This document shows positions 51,961 to 61,083 of a DNA stretch of 64,000 nt, in pieces. The notes beneath the pieces were generated by a model that did no database searches, was not told the DNA's origin, and was given only the letters and a program-made list of their open reading frames with translations. Source of the DNA: DATKUC01 sp964577375 (GTDB lineage: Bacteria > Spirochaetota > Spirochaetia > DSM-27196 > DATKUC01); contig CAZNYW010000015.1 of assembly GCA_964577375.1 (NCBI GenBank), positions 4,645 to 68,644 of the forward strand, in the 5' to 3' direction. The translations under genes were made by a program, and so were the position numbers. Within the stretch, counting starts at the first letter, position 1, and every line of letters begins with the position of its first letter.

Positions 51961-52767
51961 ATGACCGAACACAAAACCGGCTCACGGTAAGAATGGCTCT
52001 CTGCACGGCTCGATCTGCTTGCAGCTGAGAAGGAGCTTACGCGGCGCAGCGACGAGCTGGCGCGTCGGCGGCAGAGTCTTCCCTGGGTACGAATTGACAA
52101 AGAGTACCGCTTTGAAACCGAAGATGGGACGGCGACTCTCGCCGAACTTTTCCAGGGACGATAGCAGCTTCTGGTCTATCACTTCATGTTCGGACCCGAT
52201 TACGAAGCAGGGTGCGTCTCCTGTTCGGCAATTGCAGACGGATTCAACGGATTCGCCGTGCACCTGGCGAACCATGACGTGATGCTCCGGGCGGTGTCAC
52301 GGGCTCCGCTCGGCAAACTCCAGACATTCAGGCGCCGAATGGGATGGACCTTTCCATGGGCCTCCTCCCACGGAACCGATTTCAACTTCGACTTCAATGT
52401 TGCGTTCACCAGCGAACAACAACGCGGGGTTGAGATCGAATACAACTACCGGCGTGAACCGGCCTGGGAGTGGAGCGGGAGCGCACAGGAACGCGCCCCG
52501 AAAGATCTCCTGACGACGCAGGAACATGACGGTGCAGGAGGGCCGGTCGACAGGAGCGCGTCGTTGACCGGTGCGGATGTCGCGGCCTATACCAGGGAGA
52601 GGCCGGGAATGAGCGCGTTCGCCCTGGTGGGAGGCGTGGTTTACCACAGCTATTCCACCTTTTCACGCGGACTCGACGGTCTCTGGGGCATGTATCAGTG
52701 GCTCGACAGGGCGCCGCTCGGGCGCAACGAGCGTGATTACTGGTTTCGCCATCATGACGAGTATTAG
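51961..52767 (+). pseudogene. DUF899-family gene with two in-frame stop codons
   Basis: The frame from ATG 51961, with ribosome site AGGAGGAAA, reads as a DUF899 thioredoxin-like protein to TAG 52767, about 268 codons. It is interrupted by TAA at codon 10 (51988-51990) and TAG at codon 68 (52162-52164, where the family usually has serine in GRSQLL). No frameshift is seen. Family motifs are otherwise intact: LPWVRIDKEYRFETEDG, VYHFMFGPDYEAGCVSCSAI, NFDFNVAFT. A shortened protein could start at ATG 52186. It overlaps the DUF2182 gene. Confidence 0.85.
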
Positions 52768-53410
52768 CGCGGCGCGGAAAGCGGTTGTCTTGTTTGAGCC
52801 GGTGGCACTCGCCGTGGGTTGCTGGATCACAACGATTCGTCAGATGATCGGGATGGACATGGGCGTTGCGACGCGGCTGGGGTCGTTCACCCATTTTGTC
52901 GTGCTCTGGGCGATAATGATGACGGCGATGATGCTGCCGGGTGCAATCCCGGCAGCATTGCGACGCGCTCGTGTTGCCGACGGTCTGTTCGACGTTCCGC
53001 TGTTTCTCATGACCTACCTTGGCATCTGGGCGGCCCTGGGGGTTCCGATCTACCTGATGTACCGGCCTCACGGCTACATCGCTGCCGGCGCAATCGTAAT
53101 CGCGGCAGGGGTCTACGAGCTCACGCCTGTCAAACGAGCGTTCCGGCAACGCTGCTCCAACCGGGCTCCCTCGGGACTCGAGTTCGGCCTGTGTTGCGCG
53201 GGCCCGAGCATCGGCCTGATGCTGATTCAGATTGCACTGGGCATAATGAGCATCGTCTGGATGGTTGTGATCACGGTCATCATAGTCGCGCAGAAGATTC
53301 TGCCACCGATGCCGGCAGTGGACAACCCTCTCGCTCTGGTCATAGTCGGATTTGGACTGCTGGTGGTGCTTTCGCCCTCGTCCATACCGGGGGTCCTGTT
53401 GCCGATGTGA
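52754..53410 (+). CDS. DUF2182 membrane protein
   Basis: A 218-residue integral membrane protein with about six helices. The DUF2182 signature WAIMMTAMMLPGAIPAA lies near residue 56, and a CCAGPS-type cysteine/glycine segment occurs near residue 140, in a family annotated as putative metal-binding membrane proteins. ATG 52754 overlaps the end of the DUF899 reading frame. DUF899 and DUF2182 genes often occur together in other bacteria. The activity is not known. Confidence 0.75.
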   Translation: MTSISAARKAVVLFEPVALAVGCWITTIRQMIGMDMGVATRLGSFTHFVVLWAIMMTAMMLPGAIPAALRRARVADGLFDVPLFLMTYLGIWAALGVPIYLMYRPHGYIAAGAIVIAAGVYELTPVKRAFRQRCSNRAPSGLEFGLCCAGPSIGLMLIQIALGIMSIVWMVVITVIIVAQKILPPMPAVDNPLALVIVGFGLLVVLSPSSIPGVLLPM

Positions 53411-53625
53411 GCCTGCATTTGTTCGGGGAACCTGTCAGTCACGGATGGACCATCCGCCGAGACCAGGGGGCAGGTTGCCGCCGTCGACCTCATCGAGTGC
53501 GGTGGTATGGATGAGTCAGTCGAAATTGCAGAAACGCACCCGGTCGCCCGGTTCGGCACGATCGAGATCCGTCTATTCTGCGAGGGGTGGTTCATGTGTG
53601 TTCGTGAGCGGAGAGGAGGCAATCG

Positions 53626-53826
53626 ATGCGGATATTTCTGAACGTGATCGCCGTCCTGATGCTTGGCGTCGGTGGCGTATGGACTTTGCAGGGGCTCAAT
53701 ATCCTGTTGGGCAGTTTCATGTCCGGCAGCAGGGAGTGGCTGATAATCGGCGTCGTGCTCGTGCTGATCGGGGCGGTCGTACTGATATTTGCGAATCGGC
53801 GCAGGAAGACGACACCGCCGGAGTGA
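53626..53826 (+). CDS. Small two-helix membrane protein
   Basis: A 66-residue protein with two hydrophobic helices (residues 3-30 and 38-58) and a basic C-terminus (NRRRKTTPPE). It resembles a common family of small bacterial membrane proteins with a VGGVWTLQGLNIL motif. GAGGAGG precedes ATG 53626. It is convergent with the histidine kinase remnant. Function unknown. Confidence 0.7.
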   Translation: MRIFLNVIAVLMLGVGGVWTLQGLNILLGSFMSGSREWLIIGVVLVLIGAVVLIFANRRRKTTPPE

Positions 53827-53839
53827 ATCGGAGGTGCGG

Positions 53840-54180
53840 CCGCCTCGGCGCGTCCGTCGTCTTCGATGGCCAGTGTCACCGGTCCATCCCGTTCCGACGT
53901 ACGCACCCGGATCGTGCCGCTCGTCCGTCCGCTGAACGCGTACTTCATTGCGTTGGTCACGATCTCGTTCACGATCACGCCGATAAGCTGAAGTCGTCGC
54001 GCATCGAGCGTGACCGGCTCTGTTTCGCTTGCCACCCTGACATTCATTGCCCCCGAGAAGGTCGCCACGACCTCTTTCACGAGCTGTTCGACGTAGGAAT
54101 CCATCGACATTGAAATCTGCGGACTGGGAGAGCCGCTCGTACAGGAGGCCCATACCTCGAAGCCGATTCTCCGCCGCGGC
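53840..54180 (-). pseudogene. Remnant of a HisKA_2-type histidine kinase
   Basis: The minus strand encodes NRLRGMGLLYERLSQSADF in one frame. After a frameshift near 54110 it continues YVEQLVKEVV...VNEIVTNAMKYAFSG...VTLAIEDDG, the N-box and G1 box of an HATPase domain. The sensor, the phosphoaccepting part and the ATPase end are missing. It is therefore a truncated, frameshifted kinase. It abuts a gpsA fragment on the opposite strand. Confidence 0.75.
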
Positions 54181-54234
54181 TGGATGGCTCGACTGCCGTG
54201 AGCCGGCACGCAACGGCGCCGACATCACAATCCG

Positions 54235-54603
54235 GCCGCCTCCATATTTGCGCGTGCCCTTGCGGAGATGGAGTACCTTGTCGCGGGGATGGGCGGCAAG
54301 GCGGAGTCGGTGTACGGTCTTGCCGGATCGGGTGATCTCTACGTGACCTGCCAGGCCGGCCGGAACAGCCGCATGGGGAGGTTGCTCGGTAGCGGTCTGC
54401 GATACGCGCAGCCCAGGGCCGAAAGGATCCCGCACGACACCGTAGAGGGCGCGGAGCTCGCGCGGGCGATCGGACCTCTTCTTGAAACGCAGCTCGAATC
54501 GGGGGCGCTCGACCGAGCGAAACTGCCCCTTGCGGCCGCGGTGATTGATGCGGTGTGCCACGACGCGCTCTTTGACCTTTCCTGGGACACGCTCTGGAAG
54601 TAG
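54235..54603 (+). pseudogene. gpsA: C-terminal fragment of NAD-dependent glycerol-3-phosphate dehydrogenase
   Basis: About 122 codons match the C-terminal helical domain of GpsA: GMGGKAESVYGLAGSGDLYV TC-type sequence with GRNSRMGRLLGSG and VEGAELA, ending at TAG 54603. The N-terminal NAD-binding domain and catalytic lysine are absent, since sequence upstream of 54235 belongs to another element. ATG 54268 could start a 111-residue product, but it would not be a dehydrogenase. A full gpsA must exist elsewhere if it is essential. Confidence 0.8.
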
Positions 54604-54736
54604 CGGCCTCGAAGACGGCGAGCTGCGTCTCGACCCGTTCTGAGAACCCGGTGTTTGTCTCGGGAACGTGAATGCAACAATATCTGTCCCGGCACATCCG
54701 ATCCACTCGTCACAACGTAATGACGATGTAGCAGCC

Positions 54737-55507
54737 ATGGATGCGCAACGAAATGAGAGCCGTCTTGCCGTCGCAGCGGTCAAGGTACCGCAGATCACAC
54801 TTCTGTTCTGGATCATCAAGCTTCTATCTACTGCAATGGGAGAATCGACCTCCGACTATCTTGTTTTTCACGTTAATCCCTATGCAGCAGTGATTCTCGG
54901 AACTATTGGCCTGGCGGTCGCGTTTGTGCTTCAGCTTCGCGCCCGGCGCTACATTGCGTGGATCTACTGGCTTACGGTGGTGATGGTTGCCGTTTTCGGA
55001 ACGATGGCCGCCGACGTGGCGCACGTCGTCATCGGGATTCCCTACGTTGTGTCGACGCTCGCTTTTGCCGTTGTGCTGGCCGCCGTTTTCGTTGTCTGGT
55101 ATGTCAGCGAGCGAACGCTGTCCTTTCACACGGTCTATTCGGGTCGCCGCGAGCTCTTCTACTGGGCAACCGTCATGGCGACCTTTGCGCTCGGCACAGC
55201 CGCCGGCGACATGACAGCTTCCAGTCTCAGGCTGGGCTACTTTCCGTCGCTCGCTCTCTTCACCCTCTTCTTCGCGCTCCCGCTCCTGGCGCGGCGTCTC
55301 TTCGGCGTCAACGAGATAGCAACCTTCTGGTTCGCCTACGTTGTCACACGGCCGCTCGGCGCCTCCTTTGCCGACTGGGCAGGGAAGCCTGTTCTCGGCG
55401 GCCTCGGACTCGGCGACGGAAAGATAGCGCTCGTCCTCGCCGTGCTGATCGTCCTGTTCGTCGCCTACCTTTCGAGACGGCGGCGGGCAGACCAGCCTGG
55501 AACCTGA
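54737..55507 (+). CDS. DUF347-repeat membrane protein (COG4705)
   Basis: A 256-residue membrane protein with about eight helices arranged as repeats of the DUF347 unit: KVPQITLLFWIIKLLSTAMGES TSDYL at the start and later ATVMATFALGTAAGDMTAS. It ends with a cytoplasmic basic tail (SRRRRADQ). ATG 54737 is preferred by alignment to the family start. Members are annotated only as membrane-anchored proteins, sometimes linked with manganese-type gene contexts. No partner is evident here. Confidence 0.75.
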   Translation: MDAQRNESRLAVAAVKVPQITLLFWIIKLLSTAMGESTSDYLVFHVNPYAAVILGTIGLAVAFVLQLRARRYIAWIYWLTVVMVAVFGTMAADVAHVVIGIPYVVSTLAFAVVLAAVFVVWYVSERTLSFHTVYSGRRELFYWATVMATFALGTAAGDMTASSLRLGYFPSLALFTLFFALPLLARRLFGVNEIATFWFAYVVTRPLGASFADWAGKPVLGGLGLGDGKIALVLAVLIVLFVAYLSRRRRADQPGT

Positions 55508-55812
55508 GGTCGGCTGCCCAAGGCCGGCCACTGACGGACACACTCACGGCCGGTGAACCCGGCCGCACCTGCCGCAAATTGCGCCGTATCTGCAGTGCCG
55601 CCAGCTGCTTCGCTGCGATAGAGAAGCGGCCGAAGGTCGATCCGCTCCGCTTTGTCCAAGAGAATCGGCTGCGCATCGATGACTTGATTGTGCGTCCTGC
55701 TCTGGGGCGGGAGCACGGCCATCCAATCATCTGTTTCCCGGCGAGTGATTGAAATGAGCGTTGGTTTTCGGAGTAACTTCATGCGTAATCGCTTGTCGTC
55801 CATTTCCTGCGA
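55508..55812. other. Intergenic stretch without recognised feature
   Basis: I find no convincing gene, RNA or repeat between the DUF347 gene and the convergent GT39-like gene. The short frames here have no family resemblance. Confidence 0.6.
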
Positions 55813-57414
55813 CTATTGGAATGACCTTACACTGCTCCATATTGTTTCCGGAGGAACTTTTGGATTTCTACATACGAAGATATAGAAGCGGTTCGATCCA
55901 ACATATTCGCGCTTCGAAACCGCCTTCTGGTCACACTTTTCAAAAAAGACGGCCATGTTGTTCGTTCTGTCTGTCACGATGATCATGACATCCCAGGAAT
56001 ATCCGGGCCCCCAATGATAATACGTGAGTGCCCCGCTGACTGCGTGGGGAAGCCCGTACCGGGGACCAAACTGGTCTATTGCTCCTGCCGCTGCGTATGA
56101 CGCCACATAGACCCCGGCCACTGCCTGGTCCTTCGGAGGGAGCGCACCATATACGTCGGCGACGTCGCGAACCAGATCATCCCATCCGACACGACCGCTG
56201 AGGAAAATCGGGGGATCATTCCTGCTGTTCTTGAACTCCCTGAGCGGCTCATACAGTGACCGAAAGGGACGGATAGAGGCTGCCAGATTATCCCAAGGGA
56301 TAACAGGCAGGGAAAACGAAATATTGACTGCTCCAATCACCAGCAGATAAACCATGACGGCGGCTCTCACCCAATTCTTCCAGCGCAATTCCCTGGTCAG
56401 CTCTTCCACGTATACAGCGCCCGCGGCTGCGAGTGGTATGAATAGCTCGATGATCATTCGCGCAGTTGCGTGAAGCTGGAACAGCAGCGCAAGAGTGCCA
56501 AGCAGCAACAGGCCCAAGAAAGCGTAGCTGACACCGTTGAATCGGCGGAAGATTCGGTACAGTCCGATCAACCAGAAGGGATAGAGCAATGGACTCACGT
56601 AGATCCCCACGTTTGTAACGTATTGCAGAAGGGAAGCGTGATATACCCGCGACGATTCATACTCCTTCCAGAATTCAGGCGTCGGCCAGTGATTTGTGAT
56701 TTGCCAGATAATGTATGGTGAGACAAGAGCAAGAAAGAGGGTCAGTGCCAACCAGGGCCACGGTGTGACCAAATCCTTCCGATATTTCGAGGCAAGAAGC
56801 GCGGCCAGAAATCCCGGACCGAGGAACAGGACGGTCGCCTTCGTCATGCAGGCGACTCCAGCGACCAGTCCCAACATTATCCACAGCCCTTTTTGTCCGG
56901 TCCGCAGGAACCGGACCACGCAGTACAGGAAGGCCGCCAGACACAACTGGTCAATACTGTCGTAACAAAAAACGGAATCTGCCATCAGCCAACCAGGAAC
57001 GATGATGAACACAAGAGCCGTCAGCGCCACGGCGAAGGCTTGTCCACCCAGCTCTTTCGCAATCATACACGCGAAAACCAGGGTGAATGATCCGGCGAGC
57101 GCCGGGACGATGTGACTCGCAAACAGTGAGCCCCCGAACAACAATCGGCTGAGGGCCACCAAAGCGGGTACGAGTGGCGGCAGATCCACGTAGCCAAACG
57201 CGAGGTGTCGACTTAACGCATTGGTATACAGCTCGTCGAAGAAGAAGCCATAACCGGGAGCAATGTACATGTGCAGCAAAAAAACGGCGGTCGCGCCGAC
57301 TATGACTACCAGTGAGACTCTTTGGTAAGTAAACCGTTTGCCACCGATCTGCATGCGATCCCTCACTGACTTTCCGGCAATTCTCATGCGACAACTGTCT
57401 TGGTGATGCTCCAT
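55813..57414 (-). CDS. GT39/ArnT-like membrane glycosyltransferase
   Basis: A 533-residue protein with about ten to twelve helices. The first large loop has YGFFFDELYTNALSRHLAFGYVDLPPL, containing the conserved acidic residues (FFDE) of the dolichyl-phosphate-mannose/ArnT class. It would transfer a sugar from a polyprenyl phosphate donor to protein or lipid outside the membrane. The C-terminal 150 residues form an extracytoplasmic domain. Three start candidates lie within 60 bp (MEHH, MRIA, MQIG). It is less GC-rich than its neighbours, suggesting transfer. Confidence 0.8.
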   Translation of the reverse strand: MEHHQDSCRMRIAGKSVRDRMQIGGKRFTYQRVSLVVIVGATAVFLLHMYIAPGYGFFFDELYTNALSRHLAFGYVDLPPLVPALVALSRLLFGGSLFASHIVPALAGSFTLVFACMIAKELGGQAFAVALTALVFIIVPGWLMADSVFCYDSIDQLCLAAFLYCVVRFLRTGQKGLWIMLGLVAGVACMTKATVLFLGPGFLAALLASKYRKDLVTPWPWLALTLFLALVSPYIIWQITNHWPTPEFWKEYESSRVYHASLLQYVTNVGIYVSPLLYPFWLIGLYRIFRRFNGVSYAFLGLLLLGTLALLFQLHATARMIIELFIPLAAAGAVYVEELTRELRWKNWVRAAVMVYLLVIGAVNISFSLPVIPWDNLAASIRPFRSLYEPLREFKNSRNDPPIFLSGRVGWDDLVRDVADVYGALPPKDQAVAGVYVASYAAAGAIDQFGPRYGLPHAVSGALTYYHWGPGYSWDVMIIVTDRTNNMAVFFEKCDQKAVSKREYVGSNRFYIFVCRNPKVPPETIWSSVRSFQ

Positions 57415-57517
57415 ATTCTAGTGGATCGGGGAAGAATTATCAAAAGCGCATCCGGCAGCGAAGCAACTCTCCGGCCGGCTTGAAGAATGGTCTGAACGCT
57501 TGTAGGATCATTCTCGC

Positions 57518-58147
57518 ATGAACAGAACATCGAAGCCCCCGGAAGAGAGAAGGGGTGAGATAGTAGCGGCCGCCCGGAAGCTGTTTCTCGAGAACGGTTT
57601 TGGAGCCGTTCCGGTGAGCCGAATCCTTCGTTCCATCGGAGTGTCTCAAGGCACATTCTACTACTACTTCCCCACCAAAGAAGCGGCGCTCGACGCGGCC
57701 CACGACAACTGGCCTGCGGAACTGATTCTGGATCAGGAAGTAAGCGAGGTGGTCGTCGCCGATCTTGACGGCGATGGAGTCGACGAACTGGTCACAATCG
57801 AGCCGTTTCACGGAAACCGGCTCTTCGTGTACCGGGAGACGGCCGGATCCTGGACACGGATTTTCGAGCATCTCCTTCAATATGGTCACGGCGTTTGCGC
57901 CGGCGTCGTTGCAGGGAAGAAGGTCCTGGTGGTCGGGAATCGTTCCGGAAACAGGGACCTGGAGATTCTGGTGCCGTCGACGGGTGACAGTTTGACGCTC
58001 AACCGCCATGTTGTCGCCGAAGGTGTCGGCGCGGCAAATGTCGCACTGCTTGACTACGCGGGTGAAAGCTGGATCATAGCGACAAATCAGGCCGACTCGG
58101 AAGTTGCAGTCTATCGGATTGATGATCTGCAGGAAGAGGATGACTGA
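57518..58147 (+). CDS. Chimera: TetR DNA-binding domain joined to FG-GAP-like fragment
   Basis: A 209-residue frame. Residues 1-62 are a normal TetR helix-turn-helix (ARKLFLENGFGAVPV...GVSQGTFYYYFPTKEAAL). From about residue 66 the sequence changes to an FG-GAP/VCBS-type beta-propeller segment (EVVVADLDGDGVDELVTIEP) that runs to the end. The TetR ligand domain is missing and only part of a propeller is present. It looks like an in-frame deletion fusion of two genes. It may still bind DNA; its ligand logic is unknown. Confidence 0.7.
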   Translation: MNRTSKPPEERRGEIVAAARKLFLENGFGAVPVSRILRSIGVSQGTFYYYFPTKEAALDAAHDNWPAELILDQEVSEVVVADLDGDGVDELVTIEPFHGNRLFVYRETAGSWTRIFEHLLQYGHGVCAGVVAGKKVLVVGNRSGNRDLEILVPSTGDSLTLNRHVVAEGVGAANVALLDYAGESWIIATNQADSEVAVYRIDDLQEEDD

Positions 58148-58396
58148 TAGGTTCACGGCTGCGGGCGGCATTGCGCGGATCGGGCATCAATGCGGGAGGC
58201 GGAACAGTCGCGCAGGCACAATACAGGATGGAACTCCGGGTCGACAGTCTTCGTACTGTACTCACGGAGAATCGCGCCTGCCGGCGCTCGGCCGGTTCGA
58301 ATAGCGGATGCAGATCGGCCACCGGTACCGGTATCCAACAGGAGCCGGCTCAGAACCCAGTCCGCCGTCGGGAGCTGAGCGCGGGAGTAACCTTTC

Positions 58397-59737
58397 ATGA
58401 TGGGTCCGTCGATTGAATTGTCCGTAGTGGCCGACGATATAACTGGATCGCTCGACACGGGGGTGCAGTTCGCGCTCGCCGAGTTTGCCGTCCGGGTTTC
58501 GGTCTGGCCAACGTTTCCCGAGACCGGTCCGTCGCAAATCATCGTGATGGATACCGAATCACGCCATCTTCCTGCGGGCGAGGCAGGACGCCGGGTTGAG
58601 GGCGCGGTGCGCTTCGCCCGTGAAAGGAACGCCCGCCTGCTCTACAAGAAGGTAGATTCCACGCTCAGAGGCAACGTAGGTGCTGAGTTGGAGGCGACGC
58701 TTGCTGCCTCCGGCCGGGACCAGATTGCGTTTGCTCCCGCGTATCCCCGGATGGGACGCACAACTTCGGACGGAATCCAGCTGGTGAATGGGATGCCAAT
58801 CCACCAGAGTCCGTTTGGCCGAGACGCTTTGGATCCGGTGCGGACAAGCAACATCGCAGAAATCATTGCAGCGCAATCACGACTCTCCGTCGCAGTCCTC
58901 CGAACGCCGGAGAAGGCAAAGGCGGTGAACGCGCGAATCGTAGTACTCGATGCGAGCTCAGACAGAGAGCTTCGCGAGGCAGCCCGAATCCTCTTCCCGC
59001 AGTGCGATCGTTGGGTCCTGGCCGGCTCCGCCGGTTTCGCAAACGCAATCAGTCGAGAGTTGGCCGAGCTTTACAGCCAGCGGTCAAACGTTCGCGCTGC
59101 GTCCGCGGATGGAAGACCCGGCATTCCGACCCTCGCGGGAGCTGCACAAGGCTGGCGCGGCACCGACGGCGACCGACGTAGGGTGCTCGTCGTCAACGGC
59201 AGCGTCAATCCGGTCTCCGCCGCTCAGGAAGACTACTCAGCTGAACGTGGAATTCCGTTGATCTCTGCGGCACGTCACGATACGACGATAAGCGATTCAA
59301 CGGCTCCGGCAGATCGCATGGAGCTGTTGCGCAGGGCGCACGAAGGCTTCGCCCGAAGCGACGCTGTCATATTGACAGGAGCGGCGTTGTCCGCCCACAG
59401 CGGGCGTATTTCGCCAGATCGCGTCGCTGCCGCCGCATTCGCCGACCGTCTCGGACAGCTCACGGATGCGATTGCTGCACACGAACGACCCGATGCGCTC
59501 GTGGTCTTCGGGGGCGACACGCTCATCGGCGTTATGCATGCCCTGGGCATTTCCATGCTCGCACCGATCGAAGAGATAGCACCGGGGGTCCCGATATCGG
59601 CCTCAGTCGCATCCGGTATCCCATCGAAGCCCTGGATGATCATTTCAAAAGCCGGCGGTTTTGGCCCTGCGAACCTACTAATCCGAATATTATCAAGCCT
59701 CGGCATCGAACCGGGAAGAAAGCAGGTTTTGCCATGA
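58397..59737 (+). CDS. Four-carbon acid sugar kinase family protein (DUF1537)
   Basis: A 446-residue kinase of the DUF1537 family that phosphorylates threonate or erythronate-type acids. Motifs: VVADDITGSLDTGVQFA at the N-terminus, KKVDSTLRGNVGAE, VVFGGDT and a final ISKAGGFG nucleotide loop. The start may be ATG 58397 or 58400; GGAG lies 11 bp upstream. Its stop overlaps the PdxA2 start (ATGA), the diagnostic pairing for D-threonate or D-erythronate catabolism. Confidence 0.88.
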   Translation: MMGPSIELSVVADDITGSLDTGVQFALAEFAVRVSVWPTFPETGPSQIIVMDTESRHLPAGEAGRRVEGAVRFARERNARLLYKKVDSTLRGNVGAELEATLAASGRDQIAFAPAYPRMGRTTSDGIQLVNGMPIHQSPFGRDALDPVRTSNIAEIIAAQSRLSVAVLRTPEKAKAVNARIVVLDASSDRELREAARILFPQCDRWVLAGSAGFANAISRELAELYSQRSNVRAASADGRPGIPTLAGAAQGWRGTDGDRRRVLVVNGSVNPVSAAQEDYSAERGIPLISAARHDTTISDSTAPADRMELLRRAHEGFARSDAVILTGAALSAHSGRISPDRVAAAAFADRLGQLTDAIAAHERPDALVVFGGDTLIGVMHALGISMLAPIEEIAPGVPISASVASGIPSKPWMIISKAGGFGPANLLIRILSSLGIEPGRKQVLP

Positions 59738-60702
59738 TAGCGATTACTATGGGCGATGCGAATGGCGTCGGGCCGGAGCTCGTGCTCAAGGCCTGGCTGG
59801 AGCAACGACTCGATTCCGATTTCGTAGCAGTTGGCGATGCGGCGGTACTCGAGTACTGTGCCGGGCGCCTTGGGTTCGATGTCGCCATTCAAAGGATAAC
59901 GGCTCCAACCGAATTTGCGGAGGGCCCGTTGAACGTCATCGATCTCGGTATGATGAGCGCGGAAAATCTCCGGATCGGAAAAGTCTCCGGGGACGCCGGG
60001 CAAGCCGCGCTCGCGTACGTTCGGGCGGCCACGAAGCTGGCAATCGAACGCGAAGTTCAGGCAATTGTGACGCTTCCCGTCAACAAGGAAGCCGCACGAA
60101 TTTCGGAGCCCGGATTCTCTGGGCATACGGAATTAATAGCCGAAATGTGCGGGGTTTCTCGATACGCTATGATGCTTGCGTCGGAAAAGCTTGTCGTTAC
60201 TCACGTGAGCACCCACGTTTCGCTCAGCGACGCAATCCGCTGTGTGCGCGAGGAGCGCATTCTCGACACTATCGAGCTAACAAACGACGCACTGTGCAGA
60301 TTCATTCCTCATCCCCGGATCGCGGTCGCGGGGCTGAACCCGCACGCGAGCGAACACGGCTCCTTCGGAGACGAGGAGGCGGAAGAGATTGCGCCGGCGA
60401 TCGCCTCCGCCAGGCGGATGGGGATTGACGCGACCGGACCGGAGGCGCCGGACACCGTCTTCGTCAGGGCGGTTCGCGGAAGCTTTGACGCGGTGGTTTG
60501 CATGTACCACGATCAGGGGCACATTCCAATGAAGCTCCTCGATTTCGAAGGCGGCGTCAACGTCACCCTCGGGCTGCCGATCATTCGTACATCGGTTGAC
60601 CACGGTACTGCCTACGACATTGCGTATCGGGGGGAGGCGACACCCAGAAGCCTGATAGCGGCGTTCGACTTCGCGCAGAAACTGATCGGTCATCGCGTCT
60701 GA
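59734..60702 (+). CDS. pdxA2: PdxA2-type 4-phospho-acid dehydrogenase
   Basis: A 322-residue PdxA-family NAD-dependent dehydrogenase, oxidatively decarboxylating a 4-phosphorylated hydroxy acid such as 4-phospho-D-threonate. Metal ligands are the histidines in FSGHTE, THVSTHVS and YHDQGH. Substrate loops LPVNKEAA and DHGTAYDIAY are present. The 4-bp overlap with the DUF1537 kinase shows catabolic PdxA2 rather than the vitamin B6 enzyme PdxA. The third enzyme of the route is not nearby. Confidence 0.9.
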   Translation: MIAITMGDANGVGPELVLKAWLEQRLDSDFVAVGDAAVLEYCAGRLGFDVAIQRITAPTEFAEGPLNVIDLGMMSAENLRIGKVSGDAGQAALAYVRAATKLAIEREVQAIVTLPVNKEAARISEPGFSGHTELIAEMCGVSRYAMMLASEKLVVTHVSTHVSLSDAIRCVREERILDTIELTNDALCRFIPHPRIAVAGLNPHASEHGSFGDEEAEEIAPAIASARRMGIDATGPEAPDTVFVRAVRGSFDAVVCMYHDQGHIPMKLLDFEGGVNVTLGLPIIRTSVDHGTAYDIAYRGEATPRSLIAAFDFAQKLIGHRV

Positions 60703-60761
60703 CCTGTGCCGTTGAACCGCCGATCCTGCACGCGCCATGCTCCAAACTGAGCGAGTCCAGG

Positions 60762-60896
60762 GTATTAAGAAGCTTGTTGATGCCGCTCGGCCAGTCGTTT
60801 GCGGTGTCGATAGATAGCCCGCTTGCTTGCGATTTTTAGAGCTAAAGACATGTACTGAAACAATATGAAACCATTTATCAACACGCTTGCTGATAC
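60762..60896 (-). repeat. Dispersed 135-bp repeat, copy 3 (inverted)
   Basis: The minus strand aligns over its whole length with copies 1 and 2. The left end is TATCAGCAAGCGTGTTGATA, and internal blocks TTTCAGTAC, TTAGCT and TCGACACCGC match copy 2. The right end is GCGGCATCAACAAGCTTCTT. It lies 60 bp after the pdxA2 stop and before a decayed DUF4386 gene. Confidence 0.78.
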
Positions 60897-61083
60897 CTCC
60901 GAGCGAGTCCTATCGATACGCGCTCCGCGTCGATCAGCTGCTTGAGTTCATCGTCGACCTTCATCGCTATCACAGTAGCCCTGGTCAGATTCAACAGAGA
61001 GATATTTCCAATCGTGTCGAGTGGCCGCCGATTGTTGAACCGGGCCACCCGCCCGAGCGTTGCATACCCGACCGACTCGATTG

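Noticed and set aside
53227..54819. Long minus-strand open frame of 530 codons
   Set aside because: Only a short stretch has kinase character; the rest is the complement of DUF2182, the small membrane gene and gpsA sequence. The real content is the kinase remnant.
58148..58396. Possible gene between the TetR chimera and the DUF1537 kinase
   Set aside because: Both strands have short frames, but none shows a family motif, signal peptide or ribosome site.
30211..60896. CRISPR array
   Set aside because: Three copies spaced by about 15 kb, with 135-bp units, are not an array, and no cas genes are present.
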